The notes under the pieces were generated by a model. That model did not search any database and was not told the origin of the DNA. It saw nothing but the letters and a program-made list of their open reading frames with translations. From Curvibacter sp. GWA2_63_95 (GTDB lineage: Bacteria > Pseudomonadota > Gammaproteobacteria > Burkholderiales > Burkholderiaceae_C), in assembly GCA_001795455.1 (NCBI GenBank), contig MGPB01000004.1:84987-148986 (forward strand): DNA of 64,000 nt. Reading direction: 5' to 3'. Of the stretch, positions 22,327-31,267 are shown one piece after another; the stretch's first letter is position 1; every line of letters begins with the position of its first letter. The position numbers and the translations under genes were made by a program.

Positions 22327-23286
22327 ATGCCGCCGCCACTCAACCTGCGCACCTTTGACCTGAACCTGCTCAAGGTGTTTGACACCGTGATGGCGGAGCG
22401 CAGCCTGACCAAAGCGGCCGAGCAACTGGCGCTGACCCAGCCTGCCGTGAGCAACGCGCTGCGCCGCCTGCGCGATGCGCTGGGTGACGAGTTGCTGGTG
22501 CGCAAAGGCCGGAGCCTGGAGCCCACACCGCGGGGCCAGGAGCTCTGGCCCGCTGTGCGCGAAACCCTGCAGAAATTGCAAAGCTCGCTCTCCCCCAGCG
22601 TGTTTGACCCCGCCACCGCCGCCACGACCTTTGTGCTGACCATGGCCGATGCCACGGCTGCGGAGCTCATGCCGCCGCTGGTGGAGGTGCTGGCACGGGA
22701 TGCCCCCGGTGTGTCACTGCGCGTGGTGCCACTGACCACACGCGACCCGCGCCGCGTGCTGGACGAAGGCGGCGCCGACCTGGCCATCGGCCACTTTCCG
22801 GCAGTGCTGACCGACCTGACCGCACGTGCGCAGGCTGGCGCCGCCGAGTCCTTCCGCCACCACCGGCTGTTTGTCGGTGACTATGTGTGTGTGATGCGCA
22901 AGGACCACCCGATGACCCAGGGCAAGTTCACGCTGGACCGTTTTTGCGAGGCCAGCCACATGCTGGTGAGCTTCTCGGGCCGGGCCTTTGGGTTTATTGA
23001 CGAATCCCTGGTCAGCCTCAAGCGCACGCGGCGCGTGGTGCTGACCGTCAACCAGTTCTTCACCGCCGGGCGCGTGGTGGTGCACTCCGACCTGCTCACC
23101 GTGTTGCCACGCCACTTTGTCAACGTCACCGGCTACGCCGACCAGTTGGTGATCCGCGAGCTGCCCTTCAAGGTGCCCCCCATCCAGGTGGACGCGCTGT
23201 GGCACCAGCGCCTGGACGCTGCCCCCCCGCACGCCTGGCTGCGCCAACAAATTGCACTCCTGGGCGACCGCCTGTTTTCCGCATGA
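22327..23286 (+). CDS. LysR-family transcriptional regulator
   Basis: 319-residue DNA-binding activator or repressor. The N-terminal winged helix has NLLKVFDTVMAERSLTKAAE and LALTQPAVSNALRRLRDALG (about residues 12-50), in the NodD/LeuO-like subgroup (VFDTVM). A substrate-binding domain fills the rest. ATG 22327 is used rather than TTG 22321. It overlaps the next gene by 4 bp (ATGA), so regulator and phosphoesterase are translated together. The inducer is unknown. Confidence 0.88.
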   Translation: MPPPLNLRTFDLNLLKVFDTVMAERSLTKAAEQLALTQPAVSNALRRLRDALGDELLVRKGRSLEPTPRGQELWPAVRETLQKLQSSLSPSVFDPATAATTFVLTMADATAAELMPPLVEVLARDAPGVSLRVVPLTTRDPRRVLDEGGADLAIGHFPAVLTDLTARAQAGAAESFRHHRLFVGDYVCVMRKDHPMTQGKFTLDRFCEASHMLVSFSGRAFGFIDESLVSLKRTRRVVLTVNQFFTAGRVVVHSDLLTVLPRHFVNVTGYADQLVIRELPFKVPPIQVDALWHQRLDAAPPHAWLRQQIALLGDRLFSA

Positions 23287-24089
23287 AACTCCAACTGCTC
23301 TCGGACCTGCACCTCGAAGGCAACCCCCACTGGCAGGCCCGCCCCCTGCCCGGTGCCGATCTGCTGGTGTTGGCGGGTGATGTGGGTTCGTACCAGACCG
23401 GTTCGCAGCTGGTGGACGCAGACTTCGGCCTGGCGCGCTTTTCGCCACGGCAGGGCTGGCCTACCCCGGTCGTTTTTGTCCCCGGCAACCACGAGTACGA
23501 CACCTTTGACTTTGACGAAGCCCACGCCCGCCTGCGCGCGACCTGCGAGCGCCTGGGGATTCTCTGGCTGGAGCGCGAAACCCTGGTGATGCACGGCGTG
23601 CGCCTCGTCGGCACCACACTGTGGACCGACTTTGATGCACTGGCCGTGAACGCCCCGGAAGCCCAGCGATTGAAGGCGCGCGACAAGGCCTACCGCGCCG
23701 CCAACTACTACCTGAAGAAAACGCTGACCACCCGCCATGGCGAACCCTGGCTGGCCGAAGGGCTGCGGGCCCAGGCGCTGGAGTGCCAGGACTGGCTGCG
23801 TACGGCGCTGACAGCGCCCTTTGACGGCCCCACGGTGGTCATCACCCACTTTGCGCCCAGCCTGCACAGCGCCGATCCGCGCTACGGCCTGGTACCGGGC
23901 ACAGCGGGTTTTTGCAATGCGCTGGATGAACTGCTGCCCTACGCCCAGCTCTGGCTGCACGGCCATCTGCACGCCCCCAGCGACTACCGGGTGGGCGGCT
24001 GCCGCGTGGTGGCCAACCCGCTGGGCTACGCCCGCAAAAACGAACAACTGGGCTACCGGCCCGATTTTTTGATTGAAATAGGCATCTAG
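23283..24089 (+). CDS. Calcineurin-like metallophosphoesterase
   Basis: 268-residue two-metal phosphoesterase. The motifs appear in order: SDLHLEG (DxH, about residue 7), LAGDVGS (GD), PGNHEYDT (GNHE, about residue 69), VVITHFAPS (H) and LHGHLHAP (GHxH, about residue 225), a complete active site. No signal peptide, so it is cytoplasmic. Its ATG overlaps the lysR stop. The terminal TAG lies at the edge of a dispersed repeat. Substrate unknown. Confidence 0.87.
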   Translation: MKLQLLSDLHLEGNPHWQARPLPGADLLVLAGDVGSYQTGSQLVDADFGLARFSPRQGWPTPVVFVPGNHEYDTFDFDEAHARLRATCERLGILWLERETLVMHGVRLVGTTLWTDFDALAVNAPEAQRLKARDKAYRAANYYLKKTLTTRHGEPWLAEGLRAQALECQDWLRTALTAPFDGPTVVITHFAPSLHSADPRYGLVPGTAGFCNALDELLPYAQLWLHGHLHAPSDYRVGGCRVVANPLGYARKNEQLGYRPDFLIEIGI

Positions 24090-24129
24090 GCCGCGCAGAT
24101 ACTGCGCTAGAAGCTATTAATTTAATAGC
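24089..24129 (-). repeat. Dispersed repeat, copy D (divergent, about 41 bp)
   Basis: On the minus strand: GCTATTAAATTAATAGC, TTCTAGCGCA, then a shortened CTGCGCGGCC end. It lies between the convergent phosphoesterase and DNA ligase genes and touches the phosphoesterase stop codon. Confidence 0.75.
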
Positions 24130-24148
24130 AAATGCAGCACCTCGCGAC

Positions 24149-25042
24149 TCACAGGCCAGGCTCCGGCGCCAAGCGCACAAAGCTGGCGAAGCGCGGCACG
24201 CCCTGTGCGGTGTGCCCGCGGTAGCGGTAGGTGACCCAGCTGCCCACGGGTGGCGGTGCGGCGCGCTCGGCATCGCTAAAACCCGTGCCGAGCTTGAAGC
24301 GCTGCGCGGGCCGCCCCTCCTGTGCCGCCAGCTCCACCCACAAGGCCCCCATGTGCCCGGCGTGTTTACCCTGCCCTGGCACATGGGCCAGCACACGGGC
24401 TTCGGCGTCGGCATGGGGTTTCAGTTTGCGCAGGCCATCCGTGCGTTGCGGGGTGTAGCGGGTGCTCCCCTGGTGCAGCATCAGGCCCTCGCCACCGGCA
24501 CGCACCGTGGCGTCCAACTGGCGCTGCAAGGCCTTGGCATCGGTGGCCGGGGTGTGCACGACTGCCTGCACCCAAGGCTGGGCAATCTGCAGCACGGTGG
24601 CCTGCAGGGCGGGCAGGCGTTCATCAAACACGCCACCGTGGGCTGGCAGGTCAAACACCATGTAGCGCAGCGCACGCCAGGCAGCCTCATCAGGGCGCTG
24701 GTCACGCACGGTGGCCACGGCCTGGGCAAACTGCCCACGCCCGGCCCACAGCTCACCGTCCAGCGGCTGGGCGGGCCACCCGGCCGTGAACCAGGCCGGC
24801 GCTGCCAGGGCGTGGCCGCCGCGCGTACGCAACTGCTGCCCATCCCAGTAGCCCCGCACACCGTCGTACTTCTCGCTGACCCACACACCGGCCAGCGGGT
24901 GGCGGCTGGTGTGCACCTGGGCCAGCATCAGGGCGGGCGGCTGGGCCGGGCTGGCGGCATGGACGGACACGGTGGCCCCTATCCAACCCAGGGCGCTGCC
25001 TTGCAGCAGGGTACGGCGCGTCAGGTTCTTGTGGTGTGGCAT
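24149..25042 (-). CDS. Exported ATP-dependent DNA ligase (LigE/Lig B-type)
   Basis: 297-residue minimal ATP-dependent ligase. The adenylation Lys lies in motif I, EKYDGVRG (about residue 58); DGELW, a GEGLMLH motif and a KLKPH motif V follow, then a short OB-fold. There are no extra DNA-binding domains, as in LigE. The N-terminus is a signal sequence: NLTRRTLLQG with a twin Arg, a hydrophobic core and a VHA/ASP cleavage site, so the product is probably periplasmic. GGGGAG precedes ATG 25042. This class is thought to act on DNA outside the cytoplasm, perhaps in uptake. Confidence 0.88.
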   Translation of the reverse strand: MPHHKNLTRRTLLQGSALGWIGATVSVHAASPAQPPALMLAQVHTSRHPLAGVWVSEKYDGVRGYWDGQQLRTRGGHALAAPAWFTAGWPAQPLDGELWAGRGQFAQAVATVRDQRPDEAAWRALRYMVFDLPAHGGVFDERLPALQATVLQIAQPWVQAVVHTPATDAKALQRQLDATVRAGGEGLMLHQGSTRYTPQRTDGLRKLKPHADAEARVLAHVPGQGKHAGHMGALWVELAAQEGRPAQRFKLGTGFSDAERAAPPPVGSWVTYRYRGHTAQGVPRFASFVRLAPEPGL

Positions 25043-25134
25043 GGTTCTCCCCTTGTTGGACAAGAGAGTTTGATGTGACGCACGGACTTCTGCAATAGCG
25101 CCACTACACTGGCGTTTTTACTGAGGAGCGTTCC

Positions 25135-25557
25135 ATGAAGATTCTGTTGGCCGTTGACGGCAGCGCGTACAGCAAAAAAATGCTGGCCTACCTGAGCACC
25201 CACGAAGCCCTGCTCTCGCCCGCCCACGAGTACACGGTGTTCACCGCCCAGCCCGATTTGCCACCACGCGCCAAAGCCGCCGTGGGCAAAGAAGTGGTGA
25301 AGAGCTACCAGTCCGAAGAGGCTGAAAAAGTGCTGGCCCCTGTGAGCAAGTTCCTGCTGCGCCACGGCATCAACGCCAAGACGGACTGGAAAGTCGGCCC
25401 CGCCGGCGCCGCCATTGCCAAGCTGGCCGATAGCGGCAAGTTTGACCTGCTGGTGATGGGCAGCCATGGCCACAGCGCGCTGGCCAATCTGGTGATGGGC
25501 TCGGTCACCACGCAAGTGCTGGCGCACTGCGAGGTGCCGGTATTGCTGGTACGTTAA
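25135..25557 (+). CDS. Universal stress protein, UspA family
   Basis: 140-residue single-domain Usp. It starts KILLAVDGSAYSKKML, and the ATP-binding loop G-2x-G-9x-G(S/T) is present as GSHGHSALANLVMGSVT near residues 108-124, so it is of the nucleotide-binding type. GAGGAG lies 7 nt before the ATG. A small hairpin ending in T5 sits about 15-35 bp upstream. Monocistronic and convergent with the aldo/keto reductase. Confidence 0.93.
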   Translation: MKILLAVDGSAYSKKMLAYLSTHEALLSPAHEYTVFTAQPDLPPRAKAAVGKEVVKSYQSEEAEKVLAPVSKFLLRHGINAKTDWKVGPAGAAIAKLADSGKFDLLVMGSHGHSALANLVMGSVTTQVLAHCEVPVLLVR

Positions 25558-25566
25558 GAGCACGCC

Positions 25567-25592
25567 AAGCCCGCGCCCCCGGCGCTGGGCTT
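25567..25592. terminator. Hairpin between convergent uspA and aldo/keto reductase genes
   Basis: AAGCCCGCGCC (25567-25577) pairs with GGCGC-t-GGGCTT (25581-25592), one bulged base and a 3-nt loop. It lacks a T run, so it is a weak terminator candidate or a 3' stabiliser. Confidence 0.5.
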
Positions 25593-26574
25593 ACCAGCGC
25601 TGGTGCACCAGCGGTTTGGCGTAACGCGCGTACACCTCAGCCAGCGCCTGCATGCTGGCGTCGCTCAATGGCGGCAAGTCCGCAGCGGCCACGTTGTCGG
25701 CCACCTGCGCGGGGTTTTTGCCACCGGGGATGGTGCAGGTCACGGCCGGGTGCATCTGGATCCAGCGCAGCGCCATTTGCGCCATGCTCATCCCCGCGGG
25801 CACCAGCGGACGCATGGCTTCCACGGCCTGCAGGCCCACCGCAAAGTCCAGCCCCGAAAACGTCTCACCCTTGTCAAAGGCCGCACCCTCGCGGTTGAAA
25901 CCGCGGTGGTCGTCTTCGGCAAAGGTGCTTTGCGCTGTCATCTTGCCACTCAGCAGGCCGCTGGACAGCGGCAGGCGCGCCAGGATGCCCACGCCGCGTT
26001 TTTGGGTTTGTTCAAACAGCAGCTCGGCCGGACGCTGGCGGAACAGGTTGTAGATGATCTGCACGCTTTGCACGCCGGGGTACTCGATGGCCTTGAGCGC
26101 TTCCTCCACCTTCTCCACACTCACCCCGTAGTGGCGCAGCTTGCCTGCCGCCACCAGGTCATCCAGCACACCAAACACTTCGGGCATGTAGAACACCTCG
26201 GTGGGCGGGCAGTGCAGTTGCAGCAGGTCGATGGCTTCGGTGTTCAGGTTCTGCAGGCTGCGCTCCACAAACGCCGTGAGGTTGGCGCGCGTGAAGCCGG
26301 CGGCTACATGGGGTGTGAGGCGGCGGCCGGCCTTGCTGGCCACATAAAACGGCTCGCTGCGCTCCTTGCGCAGGCGTGCCAGCAGGCGCTCACTGCGGCC
26401 GTCGCCATACACATCGGCGGTGTCGAAGAAGTTGACACCCAGGTCCAGCGCGCGGTGCAGGGCGGCCATGGAGTCGGCATCGTCCACCGCGCCCCAGGTG
26501 CCACCAATGGCCCAGGCGCCGAAGCTCACGGTTGAAATGTTCCAGCCGGTACGGCCCAGGGGACGGTATTGCAT
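25591..26574 (-). CDS. Aldo/keto reductase
   Basis: 327-residue NADPH-dependent oxidoreductase with a TIM barrel. Catalytic residues are visible: Asp and Tyr in FFDTADVYGDGRSE (about residues 50-63), Lys in VASKAG (about 81) and His in LLQLHCPP (about 120). The C-terminal NADP site has CTIPGGKN. Substrate unknown. It is the gene downstream of the sugar ABC operon, but a dispersed repeat lies between them and there is no overlap, so cotranscription is uncertain. Confidence 0.9.
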   Translation of the reverse strand: MQYRPLGRTGWNISTVSFGAWAIGGTWGAVDDADSMAALHRALDLGVNFFDTADVYGDGRSERLLARLRKERSEPFYVASKAGRRLTPHVAAGFTRANLTAFVERSLQNLNTEAIDLLQLHCPPTEVFYMPEVFGVLDDLVAAGKLRHYGVSVEKVEEALKAIEYPGVQSVQIIYNLFRQRPAELLFEQTQKRGVGILARLPLSSGLLSGKMTAQSTFAEDDHRGFNREGAAFDKGETFSGLDFAVGLQAVEAMRPLVPAGMSMAQMALRWIQMHPAVTCTIPGGKNPAQVADNVAAADLPPLSDASMQALAEVYARYAKPLVHQRW

Positions 26575-26594
26575 GTTTTGTCTCAGTTCAAAAT

Positions 26595-26643
26595 GCTATG
26601 GTTTCAGGAGCTGCTCGCGCAATGATTACGGGGGCTAGAGGCC
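26595..26643 (+). repeat. 49-bp dispersed repeat, copy E (intergenic)
   Basis: GCTATGGTTTCAGGAGC, TGCTCGCGCA, then TTACGGGGGCTAGAGGCC. It lies in the gap between yjfF (ends at 26660) and the aldo/keto reductase start at 26574. Closest in sequence to copy C. Confidence 0.88.
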
Positions 26644-26659
26644 TATTTGACCTCAAACC

Positions 26660-27628
26660 CTAAGACCCTGGCTTGCGCCCGGCTTCAAACACCCGCTGCA
26701 GCACGCAGAACACAAACAGCAGCGCGCCGATGACGATGCGTGTCCACCACGAGCTCAAGCTGCCGTCGAACATGATGAGCGTCTGGATCACGCCCAGGGT
26801 AAGTACCCCAAACAGCGTGCCCGCCACATAACCCACGCCGCCACTGAGCAAGGTGCCTCCGATCACCACGGCGGCAATCGCGTCCAGCTCCAGCCCCACC
26901 GCATGCAGGCCGTAACCCGACAGCATGTAGAAGGTGAACACCACGCCGCCCAGCGCCGCACAAAAGCCACTGAGCGCGTACACCGCCACATTGGTGCGTG
27001 CCACGGGCAAGCCCATGAGTACGGCCGAATGTTCGGAACCGCCAATGGCGTACACGGTGCGACCAAACTGCGTGCAATGCGCGACAAACACCGCGCCCGC
27101 CAACACCATCAGTGCCAGCACGGCACTGATGGACACCATGGGGCCTTCGGGCCAGAGGTGGATGCGGGTTTGTGCCAGCACGGTGTAGGCCTCGTCGGTG
27201 ATGCTGATGGAGTCGATGCTGATGAGGTAACACAGGCCCCGCGCCAGGAACATGCCCGCCAGCGTGACGATGAAGGGCTGCAAGCGGAAGCGCTGGATCA
27301 ACCAGCCCATGAAGGCGCCGAACAGCGTGCCCATGCACAGCACCAGCGGAATGGCAACCATCAGGTCCCAGTGCAGGTGCTGCACCAGCTTGGCCAGCAC
27401 AATGGTGCTGAGCGCCACCACCGAGCCCACCGACAGGTCGATGCCACCCGACAGGATGACGAAGGTCATGCCCACCGCCACGATGACCAGAAAGGCGTTG
27501 TCAATCAGCAGGTTCAGAAACACCTGGGCCGAGAAGAACCCGGTGTAGGACACCGCACCAAAGACCGACATAGCGGCAAACAGCGACACGGTGGCCGCCA
27601 GCGGAATGTATTTGCTCTGCAGCTTCAT
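26660..27628 (-). CDS. yjfF: Sugar ABC transporter permease, YjfF type
   Basis: 322-residue inner-membrane permease of the ribose/galactofuranose class, with 8-10 hydrophobic helices and the family motif VILSGGIDLSVGSVVALS (about residues 57-74) plus VVIGGTLLSGG near residue 250. Second permease of the operon; its ATG overlaps the ytfT stop (ATGA). With YtfQRT-like partners this corresponds to the E. coli ytfQRT-yjfF galactofuranose importer, but the sugar carried here is inferred only from that similarity. Confidence 0.88.
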   Translation of the reverse strand: MKLQSKYIPLAATVSLFAAMSVFGAVSYTGFFSAQVFLNLLIDNAFLVIVAVGMTFVILSGGIDLSVGSVVALSTIVLAKLVQHLHWDLMVAIPLVLCMGTLFGAFMGWLIQRFRLQPFIVTLAGMFLARGLCYLISIDSISITDEAYTVLAQTRIHLWPEGPMVSISAVLALMVLAGAVFVAHCTQFGRTVYAIGGSEHSAVLMGLPVARTNVAVYALSGFCAALGGVVFTFYMLSGYGLHAVGLELDAIAAVVIGGTLLSGGVGYVAGTLFGVLTLGVIQTLIMFDGSLSSWWTRIVIGALLFVFCVLQRVFEAGRKPGS

Positions 27629-28692
27629 GCCTGGCTCCCTGCGTGGGGGCGCACCACCCAGCCGCGCACCGCGCGGCGGAACTCGGCGGACTGCATCAAC
27701 ATCACCACAAACACCACGGCGGCCTTCACCACCAGGTTGATCTCCGGCGGCACACCGATCGAGTAGATGGTGGAGGTCAGCGTCTGGATGATGAGCGCGC
27801 CAATCATGCTGCCGGCGAGGCTGAAGCGCCCGCCGGTCAGCAGCGTGCCGCCCAGGGTGACGGCCAGAATGGCGTCCAGCTCCAGCAGGTTGCCGGCGTT
27901 GTTGCCGTCCGCACTCTTGACGTTGGAGCTGATGATCAGCCCCGCAATCCCGGCCGTGAGGCCGCAAAACGCATAGACACAGATGCTGATCAGCCGCTCC
28001 CGCACACCGGCCACACGGGCCGCGGCGGGGTTGATGCCGATGGCCTGGATAAACAGGCCCAGCGCGGTGCGCGTGACGGCCAGGTGCATCAGCAGGTAGA
28101 CAAAGGCTGCGATGAACAGCGCAAACGGCAGGCCCCACAGGTAGCCGCTGCCAATATAGAAATAGGGCGGGTAATACACCGTAACAATTTGCCCGTCGGT
28201 GAGCAACTGCGCCACACCACGCCCCGCCACCATCAGGATCAGCGTGGCGATGATGGGCTGCAAGCCGATTTTGGCCACCAGCACGCCATTCCACAGGCCG
28301 CAGGCCAATGCGGTGAGCAGCGCACACACAATCGCCAGCCACATGGGGAAACGGCTGATGTGCTGGGCCACCCCATCGGTGATGACCAGCTTGCCGCCCA
28401 CCATCAGGGCAGCCACCGCCGCACTGATGGCGACGGTGGCACCCACGGAAATATCAATGCCGCGGGTGGCAATCACCAGCGTCATGCCCAGCGACACCAG
28501 CATCAGCGGCGCCGCGCGGTTCAGGATGTCGATGACACTGCCGTACAGGTGGCCGTCGCGCCACTGCAGCATCCAGAAGCCGGGGTTCAGGCTGGCGTTG
28601 ACCATCAGGATCAGCACCAGCGTGACCACCGGCCACAGCAAAGGGTGCGTCTGCACCCGCGCCAGCAAAGAAGGCGTGTTGGGTGTGCTCAT
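27625..28692 (-). CDS. ytfT: Sugar ABC transporter permease, YtfT type
   Basis: 355-residue permease of the same family as the next gene, with ATRGIDISVGATVAIS (about residues 71-86) and LGGTLLTGGRFSLAGS near residue 265. It overlaps both neighbours by 4 bp (ytfR stop with its ATG, its own stop with the yjfF ATG), so the three are translationally coupled. It forms the membrane channel with YjfF. Confidence 0.88.
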   Translation of the reverse strand: MSTPNTPSLLARVQTHPLLWPVVTLVLILMVNASLNPGFWMLQWRDGHLYGSVIDILNRAAPLMLVSLGMTLVIATRGIDISVGATVAISAAVAALMVGGKLVITDGVAQHISRFPMWLAIVCALLTALACGLWNGVLVAKIGLQPIIATLILMVAGRGVAQLLTDGQIVTVYYPPYFYIGSGYLWGLPFALFIAAFVYLLMHLAVTRTALGLFIQAIGINPAAARVAGVRERLISICVYAFCGLTAGIAGLIISSNVKSADGNNAGNLLELDAILAVTLGGTLLTGGRFSLAGSMIGALIIQTLTSTIYSIGVPPEINLVVKAAVVFVVMLMQSAEFRRAVRGWVVRPHAGSQA

Positions 28693-30227
28693 GCCTGCCC
28701 CGCAATCATGGCGTAGACCGCGTGGTCATTCGTGCCGCCCGGCAGCTCGCCCACCTTGGCACGGTCACGCAGCACCACGATGCGGTCGGAGACGCGCACC
28801 ACTTCTTCCATCTCGGAGGAGATGAACAGCACAGCCATTCCCTGTTTGGCCAGGGCCAGTATCTCGTTCATGATTTCCTGCTTGGCGGCAATGTCGATGC
28901 CGCGGGTGGGTTCGTCCAATATCAAGAGACTGGGCTGGGTGGCCAGCCAGCGCGCCAGCACGGCCTTTTGCTGGTTGCCGCCCGAGAGCTGGCCGATGGG
29001 GGTGTCCACATCGGCGGTCTTGATGCCCAAGGCCTTCACATAGCCCTCGGCCAGCGTGGTTTGCTGCACCCGGCCGATGGCGGGCCACAGGCCCTGGCGG
29101 GCCTGCAAGGCCAGCACAATGTTTTCGCGCACCGAGAGCTCGGCGATGATGCCCTCGGCCTTGCGGTCTTCGGGGCACAGGGCCAGCCCCATCTGGATCG
29201 CCGTGGCCGGTGAATCCATGCGCACGGGCTTGCCGCCCAGCAGAATCTCGCCACCATCGCTGCGGTCCAGGCCAAACAGCAGGCGCGCCAGCTCGGTCCG
29301 CCCCGAGCCCAGCAAGCCACCCAAGCCCACCACCTCGCCGCGGCGTATGCCGAGGTCTATGGCTTTCACGTGGCCGCGGCGGTTCAGGGCCTGGGTTTGC
29401 AGCCACTCGGGCTCGGCCGCTCGGGCCGCGCCATCGGCATGCTGGGCGCCGTGCGCGGCCGCCAGTTCGCGCCCCACCATGGCCGCAATCAGCGCGTTGT
29501 GGCCCAGCTCGGCGGCCGGGTATTCGCCCACCAGCTCGCCATTGCGCAGCACGGTGATGCGGTCACACAGGGCGTAGACCTGGTCCAGAAAGTGGGTGAC
29601 GAACAGAATCGCCATGCCCTGGTCACGCAGCTGGCGCAGCACGCCATACAGACGCTCCACCTCTTCGTCGTCCAGGCTCGAAGTGGGTTCATCCAATATC
29701 AGGACCTGGGCCGAGATGCTCAGGCCACGCGCAATCGCCACCATCTGCTGCACGGCCACCGAGTAGCTGCTGAGCGTTTGGGAGACGTCAATGTCCAGGT
29801 TCAGGCGCGCCAGCAGTTCGCGTGCTTCGCGGTGCATGCGCTGCCAGTCGATGGACCACAAACCCGCTGCGCCCTTGCGCGGGTAACGTCCCGCAAAAAT
29901 GTTCTCGGCCACCGACAGATTGGGGCAGAGGTTGACCTCTTGGTAAACCGTGCTGATGCCCAGGCGCTGCGCATCCAGCGTGGACGTGGCGCGGATGGAC
30001 TGGCCGTTCAGGCGCATGTCGCCCTGGTCCGCCGGGTACACGCCGGTCAGGACCTTGATGAGGGTGGACTTGCCCGCGCCGTTCTGGCCCATGAGGGCGT
30101 GCACTTCGCCAGGAAACAGGCGCAGGTTCACGCCCGAGAGTGCCCGCACGGGACCAAACTGCTTGGCCACGCCGGATAGCTCCAGCACGGGCGCAACAGC
30201 AGGAGCCGCTGGTGGTATGTGTGTCAT
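28689..30227 (-). CDS. ytfR: Sugar ABC transporter ATP-binding protein, YtfR type
   Basis: 512-residue double nucleotide-binding protein. NBD1 has Walker A GQNGAGKST (about residue 42) and LILDEPTSSLD, with a degenerate signature (YSVAVQQM). NBD2 has an altered Walker A (GLLGSGRTE), a proper signature LSGGNQQKAVLAR and LLILDEPTRGID. This asymmetry is normal for the RbsA/MglA/YtfR group. It is preceded by a hairpin plus T6, ending 10 nt before the ATG, so its level should be below that of ytfQ. No clear ribosome site. Confidence 0.92.
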   Translation of the reverse strand: MTHIPPAAPAVAPVLELSGVAKQFGPVRALSGVNLRLFPGEVHALMGQNGAGKSTLIKVLTGVYPADQGDMRLNGQSIRATSTLDAQRLGISTVYQEVNLCPNLSVAENIFAGRYPRKGAAGLWSIDWQRMHREARELLARLNLDIDVSQTLSSYSVAVQQMVAIARGLSISAQVLILDEPTSSLDDEEVERLYGVLRQLRDQGMAILFVTHFLDQVYALCDRITVLRNGELVGEYPAAELGHNALIAAMVGRELAAAHGAQHADGAARAAEPEWLQTQALNRRGHVKAIDLGIRRGEVVGLGGLLGSGRTELARLLFGLDRSDGGEILLGGKPVRMDSPATAIQMGLALCPEDRKAEGIIAELSVRENIVLALQARQGLWPAIGRVQQTTLAEGYVKALGIKTADVDTPIGQLSGGNQQKAVLARWLATQPSLLILDEPTRGIDIAAKQEIMNEILALAKQGMAVLFISSEMEEVVRVSDRIVVLRDRAKVGELPGGTNDHAVYAMIAGQA

Positions 30228-30237
30228 GGTGTGTTGT

Positions 30238-30267
30238 AAAAAAGGCCTGCAGCGCAAGCCGCAGGCC
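30238..30267 (-). terminator. Attenuating terminator between ytfQ and ytfR
   Basis: On the minus strand GGCCTGC (30261-30267) pairs with GCAGGCC (30244-30250) around a small inner stem, followed directly by T6 (30238-30243). This is a standard intrinsic terminator inside the operon, just upstream of ytfR. It probably lets a fraction of transcripts through, making more binding protein than membrane complex. Confidence 0.82.
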
Positions 30268-30301
30268 AAGACCTGGTGACCAAATGGAGAAGCCGTCGCG
30301 A

Positions 30302-31267
30302 TCAGTACTGGCGGCTGGGGAACTCTTTGGCCGCAGTTTCCATGGGGTACACACCATCTTTGCCGATGATGCGACGTGCCACGGTCTTGCCTGCCACGAT
30401 GTCCTTGGCAGTGGCCATGACCAGAGGGCCCAGCAGCGGGCTGCATTCGACGCTGACGTTGAGTTTGCCGGCGATCATGGCTTCAAAAGCGCCCTTCACA
30501 CCGTCCACCGAGATGACCAGGATGTCCTTGGCGGGCTTGAGACCGGCTTCCTCGATGGCCTGGATGGCGCCAATCGCCATGTCGTCGTTGTGTGCGTAGA
30601 GCACGTTGATCTTCTTGCCTTCGGCCTTCAGGAAGGCTTCCATGACTTCCTTGCCCTTGGCGCGGGTGAAGTCACCGGTTTGCGAGCGGATGATCTTGAT
30701 GTTGGTGTTGCCCTTGATGGCAGTCTCAAAACCCTTCTTGCGGTCAATGGCAGGCGCAGAGCCCACGGTGCCTTGCAGCTCGACCACGTTGATGTCGCCC
30801 TTCATGGTCTTGGCCTTCTCCACCAGCCACTGGCCAGCCATCTCGCCTTGCTTCACAAAGTCAAAGCCGATGTGGGTGGCGTACAGGGAGGTGTCCTTGG
30901 AATCCACCGAACGGTCCATCAGGATCAAGGGGATCTTGGCATCCTTGATTTCCTTCAGCACGGTGTCCCAACCCGATTCCACCACGGGGGTCAGCGCGAT
31001 CACGTCCACCTTTTGGGCGATGAAAGAACGCAGGGCCTTGATCTGGTTTTCCTGCTTTTGCTGGGCATCCGAGAACTTCAGCTCGATGCCGGCCGCCGCT
31101 GCGGCGGACTTCATGGAGTTGGTGTTGGCGGTGCGCCATTCGCTTTCGGCGCCGATCTGGCTGAAGCCGACCACGATCTTCTTTTGCGCCATGGCGCTCA
31201 AGGGCAAAGCCAGGGCCAGGGAAGCGGCGGCCGCAGTGGCCAGCAGGGTACGTCGGTTGTTTTTCAT
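30302..31267 (-). CDS. ytfQ: Sugar ABC transporter periplasmic binding protein, YtfQ type
   Basis: 321-residue periplasmic-binding-protein type 1 fold. The signal peptide (MKNNRRTLLATAAAAS.. ending AMAQ) is followed by KIVVGFSQIGAESEWRTANT, and internal blocks such as QQKQENQIKALRSF, VVELQGTVGSAPAIDRKKG and RSQTGDFTRAKGKEVME match E. coli YtfQ closely. GAGGAG lies upstream of ATG 31267. First gene of the ytfQRT-yjfF operon. Ligand probably galactofuranose or a similar pentose/hexose; a neighbouring aldose epimerase supports a sugar role. Confidence 0.93.
   Translation of the reverse strand: MKNNRRTLLATAAAASLALALPLSAMAQKKIVVGFSQIGAESEWRTANTNSMKSAAAAAGIELKFSDAQQKQENQIKALRSFIAQKVDVIALTPVVESGWDTVLKEIKDAKIPLILMDRSVDSKDTSLYATHIGFDFVKQGEMAGQWLVEKAKTMKGDINVVELQGTVGSAPAIDRKKGFETAIKGNTNIKIIRSQTGDFTRAKGKEVMEAFLKAEGKKINVLYAHNDDMAIGAIQAIEEAGLKPAKDILVISVDGVKGAFEAMIAGKLNVSVECSPLLGPLVMATAKDIVAGKTVARRIIGKDGVYPMETAAKEFPSRQY

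Noticed and set aside
25098..25122. Terminator-like CGCCA/TGGCG hairpin with T5 before uspA
   Set aside because: Only a 5-bp stem and no upstream transcript in that direction to end; kept only as a note in the uspA entry.
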